DNA of 64,000 nt from Algoriphagus alkaliphilus (GTDB lineage Bacteria; Bacteroidota; Bacteroidia; Cytophagales; Cyclobacteriaceae). How positions within the stretch are numbered: position 1 is the first letter of the stretch; the number at the start of each line of letters is the position of its first letter. Below the pieces are notes generated by a model. It saw only the letters and a list, made by a program, of their open reading frames with translations. It was not told the origin of the DNA and did no database searches. Of the stretch, positions 54,033 through 61,188 are shown piece by piece. The DNA is taken from contig NZ_FMXE01000010.1 in NCBI RefSeq assembly GCF_900103735.1, positions 1 through 64,000 on the forward strand, written 5' to 3'. Position numbers and translations under genes: made by a program.

Positions 54033-56450
54033 ATGTTCAAAAATTACCTGAAAATCGCCTATCGGAATCTTGTCAAAAACAAAGTCTATTCAGCAATCAA
54101 TATTTTCGGATTGACCTTAGGCTTTGTTTGCTGCATTTTGATCATGCTGTTTGTCAAGGACGAATTGTCCTATGATCAATGGATTCCGAATAAGGGAAAT
54201 ATTTATCGGGTAGCTTTGGAGCGAATCTACCCGGATCACTCCAGCTTTTATGCGATTATTCCCGATAGCTATTCTGAAGTCATAGCAGAGGAAATCAAGG
54301 GCGTAGAGGAATCTGTCCGCTTGTTCAATTTTGGAAATGCCCTAATCATCGAACTAGGAGAAGAAAAAATTGAAGAAAAGAATGTAATCTCCGCTGATTC
54401 TAATTTTTACAATGTTTTTGAGTTTGAAATTTTGCAGGGTAATGCCCAATCCGCACTGAGCCAACCCAACACGGTTGTCCTTACTACGACTACCGCTCAA
54501 AGATTATTTCCAGGTGTAAATGCTGTTGGTCAATCATTTCGATTTTTTGATCAGGATTATGCCGTTTCTGCAGTGATGCAGGATATCCCTGAAAATTCTC
54601 ATTTAAAGTTTGATTACATTTTTTCATCAGTCTCATTTCCCAATCTGGCCCAGGAAAATTTCACCGGATTTTCGGCATTTACTTATTTGAAATTAAGTCC
54701 GGGTACTGATCCTCTAGAAGTAGAAAATCAAATTCCAAGCCTGGTAGAAAAGTATGCGGCAGGACAGATCGAACGAGAATTGGGAATTTCATTTTCCGAC
54801 TATTCAAAAGCTGGAAATGGATACCGTTACTTCCTTCAACCTTTAGCTTCAATTCACCTGAATTCAAATTTGCAATCTGAATTAAGAGCAAATGGAAATG
54901 CCCTATACGTCTATATTTTTATTTCCATTGCTATTTTCATCTTAGTCCTAGCTTGCATCAACTTTATCAATTTGGCCACGGCAAGATCTGCAGACCGAGC
55001 TAAAGAAGTGGGAGTAAGGAAAGCAATGGGTTCTCAACGAAATCAAATCGTTGTTCAGTTTTTATTAGAGGCCATGGTGTTGACTTTCGTCAGTTTAGGC
55101 ATCGGGATTGTTTTGGTGAGTTTTTTGCTTCCATTTTTCAATCAGCTTGCAGAAAAGACCCTTCGAATAGATCTTTCTGCCGTGTTAATTGCTCTTCCCA
55201 TTTTGGTTGGATTTGGCATTTTAATAGGACTTTTGGCAGGCTATTATCCTGCTTTTCATATTTCTAAATTGAATACCATCAGTATTCTAAAGGGTAAACT
55301 TCAAGCCAACGGAAATCAAAACTGGCTAAGAAACGGACTGGTTGTTTTTCAGTTTGCTATCGCTATCATCCTGATTTCAGGCACCTTGATTGTCAATAAA
55401 CAAATCGATTTTATCCAATCCTCCAGCTTGGGATTTGAGAAAGAAAATGTGGTCATCATTGAACGATTTGCGAATCAAGAAAATCAAGAGGTGATTCGGA
55501 ATGAAATTGAACGATTTTCCAATGTAATTTCTGTAGGCACCTCGAGTTCAATCCCTGGAGTGCGAACTTTCGGTTCCCAGTTCACCACGCCGGGAGATCA
55601 GAAAGTATTAACCACCAAGAGTATGTCCGCCGATGAGGACTTTTTCAGTACACTTGGAATTGCCGCTGAGGAAGGCAGATTGTTCCAAAAAGAATTCAAT
55701 GACTCTCTTTCTTTGATATTGAATAGGGAGGCGGTGAAAGTATTTTTTGGGGATGAGAATCCGATTGGGAAAAAGCTTTTTAATACCGCATTTAGGCAGG
55801 AGGTTCCTAACGAATTGACAGTGATTGGTGTAGTGGACAATTTTAATTTTGAATCCTTACATACTACAGTCACGCCCTTGGCGATTTTTAACATTCGAAA
55901 TGGAAATGGTTTTCCAGCTTTCTTAACCATTCGTTATGCGGGTGCTGACCAAGAGGCAGTGTTGAATAAGCTGAAGGCTACTTGGTCGGAATTTTCAGAC
56001 GGAAGCCCTTTGGCTTATTCATTCTTGGATGAAAACTTGGCTGAATTGTATCGGACTGAGCGGGTTTCAGGTCAGATCTTAGGAGTATTTTCGTTTTTAG
56101 CAATTATAATTGCCTGTATCGGTTTGTTCGGTTTGGCAGCCTATACGGCATTTTTGCGTACTAAAGAGATCGGAGTTCGCAAAGTCTTGGGAGCTTCGGT
56201 AGGAAGTATTGTGCTTTTGCTCTCTGTGAATTTTGCCAAACTCGTCGGAATAGCTTTTCTCTTTGCGATTCCTGTTTCCTGGCAAATGATGGATAACTGG
56301 CTTGATTCTTTTGCTTTCAAAATTGAACTCGGGATTTGGGTTTTCGCCTTTGCAGGCATCATTACGCTTTTGATAGCGTTGCTGACAGTGAGCTATCAGG
56401 CCATCAGTGCGGCCATAGTCAATCCCGTGAAAAGTTTGAAAAGTGAATAA
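54033..56450 (+). CDS. MacB/FtsX-type ABC transporter permease (paralogue 2)
   Basis: 805 residues with the same eight-helix FtsX arrangement as its neighbours. The first start is MFKNYLKIAYRNLVKNKVYS. The coupling motifs are RSADRAKEVGVRKAMGSQ in the first FtsX half and LRTKEIGVRKVLGASV in the second. Periplasmic domains are divergent from paralogue 1, as expected for different substrates or partners. It lies in a same-strand series with no ATPase gene. Confidence 0.93.
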   Translation: MFKNYLKIAYRNLVKNKVYSAINIFGLTLGFVCCILIMLFVKDELSYDQWIPNKGNIYRVALERIYPDHSSFYAIIPDSYSEVIAEEIKGVEESVRLFNFGNALIIELGEEKIEEKNVISADSNFYNVFEFEILQGNAQSALSQPNTVVLTTTTAQRLFPGVNAVGQSFRFFDQDYAVSAVMQDIPENSHLKFDYIFSSVSFPNLAQENFTGFSAFTYLKLSPGTDPLEVENQIPSLVEKYAAGQIERELGISFSDYSKAGNGYRYFLQPLASIHLNSNLQSELRANGNALYVYIFISIAIFILVLACINFINLATARSADRAKEVGVRKAMGSQRNQIVVQFLLEAMVLTFVSLGIGIVLVSFLLPFFNQLAEKTLRIDLSAVLIALPILVGFGILIGLLAGYYPAFHISKLNTISILKGKLQANGNQNWLRNGLVVFQFAIAIILISGTLIVNKQIDFIQSSSLGFEKENVVIIERFANQENQEVIRNEIERFSNVISVGTSSSIPGVRTFGSQFTTPGDQKVLTTKSMSADEDFFSTLGIAAEEGRLFQKEFNDSLSLILNREAVKVFFGDENPIGKKLFNTAFRQEVPNELTVIGVVDNFNFESLHTTVTPLAIFNIRNGNGFPAFLTIRYAGADQEAVLNKLKATWSEFSDGSPLAYSFLDENLAELYRTERVSGQILGVFSFLAIIIACIGLFGLAAYTAFLRTKEIGVRKVLGASVGSIVLLLSVNFAKLVGIAFLFAIPVSWQMMDNWLDSFAFKIELGIWVFAFAGIITLLIALLTVSYQAISAAIVNPVKSLKSE

Positions 56451-56525
56451 ATTATTAAGACATAAGATACAAGACATAAGATACAAGACATAAGATACAA
56501 GACATAAGATACAAGACATAAGTAT
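56451..56525. repeat. 14-bp tandem repeat, 4.7 units
   Basis: AAGACATAAGATAC is repeated exactly from 56457, four full units and ten bases of a fifth, immediately after the stop of permease 2. Confidence 0.95.
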
Positions 56526-56618
56526 TTAGAATCGAGAACCAAGAGTAAAAAAAAGAAAATGAAAGGGTGATCCTAATTTTTCAATCTTCAAATCTTCCAA
56601 TATTTCAATCAAATAACC

Positions 56619-59045
56619 ATGTTCAAAAACTACTTCAAAATTGTCTTCCGGAATGCCAAAAAGCATCCAATGTATGTGCTGATCAATCTGACCGGTTTGG
56701 CAATCGGCATGGCAGTGAGTATCGTGATCTTGCTGTATGTTCAGTATGAGTTGAGCTATGACAAATACCATCCTGATGCAGATCGGATATATAGGGTTTC
56801 CAGGGCTTGGTTCAACCAAGATGGAGAAGAAAGCCTTCATCTGGGTCATTTGGCACCCCCTTTTGGTCCATTGATACAATCCGATTTTCCGGAGGATGTC
56901 GCAGTTTCTGCCCGGTTATTCAATTTTGATGCTTTGATCAAATCCGGCTCTAATGCCATGGTTGAGGAGCGGTTTTTCTTTGCTGATCCGGAATCGTTCG
57001 ACCTGTTTTCATGGGAAATAATTGAAGGCGAAGCCCAAAAAGCCTTGAGGGAAGGGGATGGCATTATACTGACTGAAAGTACGGCTAGACGGTATTTTAG
57101 TAATGAATCAGCAATCGGTAAAGAATTATTGGCAGAATTGGCAGGTCAGGAATTCACCTTTCAAGTGCGAGGCGTGATAAGGGATATGCCGGAAAACTCC
57201 CATTTTCATGTGGATTTCCTGGCTTCCATGATCCCTGTGGTTCAGTTTTACGGCGGACAGGAAGCCTTCATGTCCAACTATGGCTCCAATAATTTTTCCA
57301 CCTTCATCAAATTGGCCGAAGGGGTTGACGGGAAGGCATTCGAAGCCAAACTTCCTGCGATGATCGACCGACACATGGGAGAAAACCAAGCCGGAATACC
57401 GATGTCTAAAGGCACTAAGCTTAATCTTTGGCCGATTTCAGATGTTCACCTTCATTCAAATTTGGCTTCTGAAATCGAACCCAACGGGAACATTGCTTAT
57501 GTAGTTGTCTATCTGGCAGTGGCGCTTTTTATTCTCCTGATCGCCTGTATCAATTTCATGAACCTTTCTACTGCAAGGTCTTCCTTGAGATCCATGGAAG
57601 TGGGGCTTCGCAAAGTAATGGGAGCGGATAAAATGGTTTTGATCCGTCAGTTTATGGGAGAATCTTTCGTTATGACACTTTTTGCCATGGTTTTGGCGAT
57701 CCTGTTGGTTTACTTGTTTTTGCCCTTTTTTTCTGATTTTACTGATAAAAATCTCAGTCTGAATTTCATCGAAAATCCTGAATACCTCTTGGGGATTTTT
57801 GGTTTGATCGTTTTTGTGGGTTTGATTTCCGGAAGTTATCCTGCCTTGTTTCTGTCGGGCTTTATGCCTGCAAAAGTGCTAAAGGGTGCATTCAAAGCCG
57901 GAAAAGGTCATGAAAATTTCCGATCTGTGTTGGTCATTGGACAATTTGCCATTTCTGTGATCCTCATTGTAGCAGTTTTGGTGGTGGTACGACAGCTGGA
58001 TTACATGCAGAGTAAGGATTTAGGTTTCCAAAAGGAGGATATTTTGGTCTTGCCCAATAGTGCACAAATCAATTCGAATTATCTCATTATAAAAGATCGA
58101 CTGGAAAATCATCCCGGAATTAAGGAAGTTAGCATTTCCAGCCGGGTTCCTTCGGGAAGATTGCTGGATTCTCAGGGAACCACAGCTGAAGTCAACGGAG
58201 AATTAACTCAGCTCAATGTCCGAATTGCCGATATCCATGTTGCGCATAACTTCCTAAGCACTTATGGGATACCGCTTGAGGCTGGAAGGGATTTTGACTT
58301 CCAGCGAGCCAGTGATTCTACCGAAGCTTTTATCTTAAATGAGGCTGCAATTCGAGCCATAGGTTGGGCAAATTCCGAGGAGGCTGTTGGAAAGCAATTT
58401 CTCTACGGTGACCGAAGAGGCTTTGTAACAGGTGTGATGCAGGATTTTCATTTCGAAAGTCTCCATCAGCCCATCGTACCCATAGTTTTCATGATTTCTC
58501 AAAATCGAAACAATCAGGTCAGCATCAAGATCGATGCTGCACAACGGGAACAGGTCTTGGCCTATCTGGCAGGGGAGTGGGCTCAGTTGCGACCCGATTA
58601 CCCTTTTGAACCCCTTTTCGTCGATGAGGGATTCAATCGGCAGTATGAATCCGAAGCCAAGGTGAAAACCATCTTTACTTTCTTCTCGGTCTTGGCAATT
58701 TTGATTTCCATCCTTGGCTTGTTGGGTTTGGTAACTTTTGCAACCGAGCAGCGTACCCGTGAAATCGGTATCCGAAAGGTAATGGGAGCAGAGACTGGTA
58801 ATATTTTGGTTTTACTCGGGAAGGATTTCCTGAAGTTGGTTGCCATTGGATTCCTGATTGCCATCCCGGTATCATGGTTCGGAATGAACAATTGGCTGGA
58901 AGATTTCGCTTACAAGACAGGCATCGGCTGGACAACTTTTCTGTGGGCTGGTCTGATCGCCGGAATCATCGCTGCCGCCACTGTTACTTTCCAAACCCTC
59001 AAAGCCGCTTGGTCAAATCCCATAAAGAGTATTAAGAATGAGTGA
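56619..59045 (+). CDS. MacB/FtsX-type ABC transporter permease (paralogue 3)
   Basis: 808 residues, starting MFKNYFKIVFRNAKKHPMYV. The FtsX coupling motifs are RSSLRSMEVGLRKVMGADK and TREIGIRKVMGAE. Domain layout and length equal paralogues 1 and 2. It is preceded by short TTTCAATC/CTTCCAAT repeats similar to those before paralogue 2, so the two genes may be a tandem duplication with diverged coding parts. The substrate is unknown. Confidence 0.93.
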   Translation: MFKNYFKIVFRNAKKHPMYVLINLTGLAIGMAVSIVILLYVQYELSYDKYHPDADRIYRVSRAWFNQDGEESLHLGHLAPPFGPLIQSDFPEDVAVSARLFNFDALIKSGSNAMVEERFFFADPESFDLFSWEIIEGEAQKALREGDGIILTESTARRYFSNESAIGKELLAELAGQEFTFQVRGVIRDMPENSHFHVDFLASMIPVVQFYGGQEAFMSNYGSNNFSTFIKLAEGVDGKAFEAKLPAMIDRHMGENQAGIPMSKGTKLNLWPISDVHLHSNLASEIEPNGNIAYVVVYLAVALFILLIACINFMNLSTARSSLRSMEVGLRKVMGADKMVLIRQFMGESFVMTLFAMVLAILLVYLFLPFFSDFTDKNLSLNFIENPEYLLGIFGLIVFVGLISGSYPALFLSGFMPAKVLKGAFKAGKGHENFRSVLVIGQFAISVILIVAVLVVVRQLDYMQSKDLGFQKEDILVLPNSAQINSNYLIIKDRLENHPGIKEVSISSRVPSGRLLDSQGTTAEVNGELTQLNVRIADIHVAHNFLSTYGIPLEAGRDFDFQRASDSTEAFILNEAAIRAIGWANSEEAVGKQFLYGDRRGFVTGVMQDFHFESLHQPIVPIVFMISQNRNNQVSIKIDAAQREQVLAYLAGEWAQLRPDYPFEPLFVDEGFNRQYESEAKVKTIFTFFSVLAILISILGLLGLVTFATEQRTREIGIRKVMGAETGNILVLLGKDFLKLVAIGFLIAIPVSWFGMNNWLEDFAYKTGIGWTTFLWAGLIAGIIAAATVTFQTLKAAWSNPIKSIKNE

Positions 59046-59205
59046 GGGGTTTGGATGTTAGGAAGTCGGGAGGTCGGGAAGTTTGGAGATTCTGGAAATA
59101 TGGTAGAAAGACGATAGAAATAGGCTCCCTGCGGTCACGAAATAAGATTTAAGATATCGAGCCCCATACCTCCTGGCCTCCAAGACCCCATACTCCCAAT
59201 CCTCC
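59046..59205. other. Gene-free spacer with GGAAGTCGGGAGGTCGGGAAG-type repetition
   Basis: A short G-rich stretch near 59059-59088 and a C-rich CTCC/CCTCC stretch near 59168-59205 partly complement each other and could form a loose stem acting as a terminator between convergent genes. Confidence is low. Confidence 0.35.
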
Positions 59206-60192
59206 CTACATCAAAAACCCATTCTCCACCGGATAAGGCTCGGGAATGTCTTTTTCCTCCAGCAATTCCAGCAAATCAATTTCGATAACCCGTGAGATTG
59301 AAGAAATCGGCACATCATTGTATCCTCCCTCAAATGGGTTTTCGGAATAGTCTCCAATTCGATCCACCAAAAAGAAAATCCAAATGATGATCGTAGAAAA
59401 CGGCACGGTTAGCCAATAATGAAGCATGGAGGATTGTGTGAAAATATCCAGCAAACCAAATGGAATCAGTGCACAAAAGATGTAATTGATAAACAAACCG
59501 GTGGAGGCATATTGTCTCGGAAAGGGGAAGTTTTTGATCCGCTCCGACATGCCTTGGCTGTCCATAAGTTTGGAGATCAATTGCTGCAGCCACACATGCA
59601 TGTATTCAGTAATTCCTCCGCTTTCCTCCAGTTTTTTCAATTCCAAACTTTGAGTTTTCAAAAGATGAAAAGGGATGTTGGTGTAGGTTTTTAAGTTTTC
59701 TATTTGATCAGAGCTGAGGTATTTTTCCAATTCCGGAAAGACTCCTTTCAGACCTTCTTCCCGATAGTAAGGGGTAAAAACCAAGTTCTCTAATTTCGCT
59801 CCATGCTCCCAGGATTTCATCTTTCGCATCGCGTGCTTCAGCGCAAGAACCCAGGCTATATGACGATAGACAAATTCTTTCCGCCACTCAAAGGGAACAT
59901 CTGACCTGGGAAGGCTCAAAACGCCAATCGCAATGGATCTACTGTCATTAATTATAGCCCCCCAGATTTTCCGGGCTTCCCATGCCCGATCGTAGGAGCT
60001 GTTGTTTTTAAATCCAAGGTAAAAAGCTACCGCTATACCGATAACTGAGATAGGCTGCCAAGGAAGTGAAAACGGAATTCCGGTGACTTCATAGAGTATG
60101 ATTACGGCCGCCGAATAAAACAGCGCGTTGATAAGTGGTTTTTTTGACCAGCGTATGGTGCTCCAAATATGATAATGCCTGTTGACGTACAT
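59206..60192 (-). CDS. Bestrophin-family ion channel protein
   Basis: 328 residues. The opening YHIWSTIRWSKKPLINALF, the motif GFKNNSSYDRAWEARKIWG (about 60-78) and the downstream C-terminal PFEGGYNDVPISSISRVIEIDL are characteristic of bacterial bestrophins (UPF0187), pentameric channels. Bacterial examples conduct monovalent cations or anions. It is divergent from a PiT-type pseudogene, so it is not in an operon. Confidence 0.92.
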   Translation of the reverse strand: MYVNRHYHIWSTIRWSKKPLINALFYSAAVIILYEVTGIPFSLPWQPISVIGIAVAFYLGFKNNSSYDRAWEARKIWGAIINDSRSIAIGVLSLPRSDVPFEWRKEFVYRHIAWVLALKHAMRKMKSWEHGAKLENLVFTPYYREEGLKGVFPELEKYLSSDQIENLKTYTNIPFHLLKTQSLELKKLEESGGITEYMHVWLQQLISKLMDSQGMSERIKNFPFPRQYASTGLFINYIFCALIPFGLLDIFTQSSMLHYWLTVPFSTIIIWIFFLVDRIGDYSENPFEGGYNDVPISSISRVIEIDLLELLEEKDIPEPYPVENGFLM

Positions 60193-60280
60193 GAGGGGTG
60201 GTTTTGGTTTAGAATATCAAAAAGTTATCCCGATTATCCAATTCAAAAATCTTAAAGAATTTTTTTTTCGTACTTGTGTC

Positions 60281-60810
60281 ATGATTTGGATATTCTTGAT
60301 TCTCGCAGTTGCATTTTTAGTTATAGCCACGGCTCAAATGCTAATTTCAAAGGTTTTGCCACACTTTATGGAAGCAGAAAATTGTCCTATAAAATGGCAA
60401 TCATCTGGGCCACGATCACCACCTTTCTCGGGTCTTTGGCAGCGATTATCTTGGCTGTGAGCTTGGTTAAGAGTTTTTCCGGTCGTGGGCTTGTTCCCGA
60501 TAGCATTGTCTCTGATCCGATTTTTGCCGTTTCGGTGGCCATGGGTGCAGCTTTGACGGTTATCCTTGCTACCAAAATCGGAATGCCCGTTTCGAGCACC
60601 CATGCCATGGTCGGGGCATGGGGGGAATCGGCTTGGCCATTTCAGGTGGGGATGTGGCTTTTTCCAAATTGGCTACTGTCTTCGTTCTTCCTTTGATTTT
60701 GACGCCTGTTTGCTCGGCGTTTTTGTCTTACATTCTCCTGGCGTTTCAGCTGAAATCCCTTAGGGATGAGCGAAACTGTGTTTGTATTCCTTGGGGCAGA
60801 CGATCCTTTG
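60281..60810 (+). pseudogene. PiT-family inorganic phosphate transporter, frameshifted and 3'-truncated
   Basis: Three frames together read MIWIFLILAVAFLV, then SNANFKGFATLYGSRKLSYK, IGMPVSSTHAMVGAWG and ISGGDVAFSKLATVFVLPL. This is the first half of a PiT transporter. One-base losses near 60320 (missing T in the second signature) and near 60620 (in a G6 run) break the frame. The GANDNFKG-type signature has Ala at the normally conserved Asp (SNANFKG). The gene dissolves into repeats after CVCIP, so the C-terminal half is missing. Confidence 0.8.
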
Positions 60811-60875
60811 AGAAGCAAGAAGCTAGACACAAGAAGCTAGGTAATAAGTCAAAAAGCGAGAAGGACGAAAGAAAG

Positions 60876-60965
60876 ATTTACGCCGCCGTGAGTGTCCCCA
60901 CTCACGACTCCTTCCCCTCGATTTACGCCGCCGTGAGTGTCCCCACTCACGACTCCTTCCCCTCA
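60876..60965. repeat. 45-bp tandem duplication with internal hairpin
   Basis: Two copies (60876-60920 and 60921-60965), identical save the final base, each contain GTGAGTG and CACTCAC arms. A degenerate inverted third copy is at about 61078-61103. The rest of 60811-61188 is gene-free; CAACTGTTGACCGTTG-type repeats lie near 61148-61175. Confidence 0.9.
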
Positions 60966-61188
60966 ATAAAGGCTTTTTTTAAAACAAATCGAAAGAGATA
61001 TTAATGTATAGCAGAGATGAAGAAGTTGATCATTTCTTTTCCGAAAAAATCACAATCAATTTAAATGCAATCACGTAAATGGGGGCACTCACGCAGGCGA
61101 AATCTGAAGTCAGAAACCTGAAAAATCAGCTATTTACAATTTGCCGTCAACTGTTGACCGTTGTCTGTTGACTATTTGATTTAGCCAA

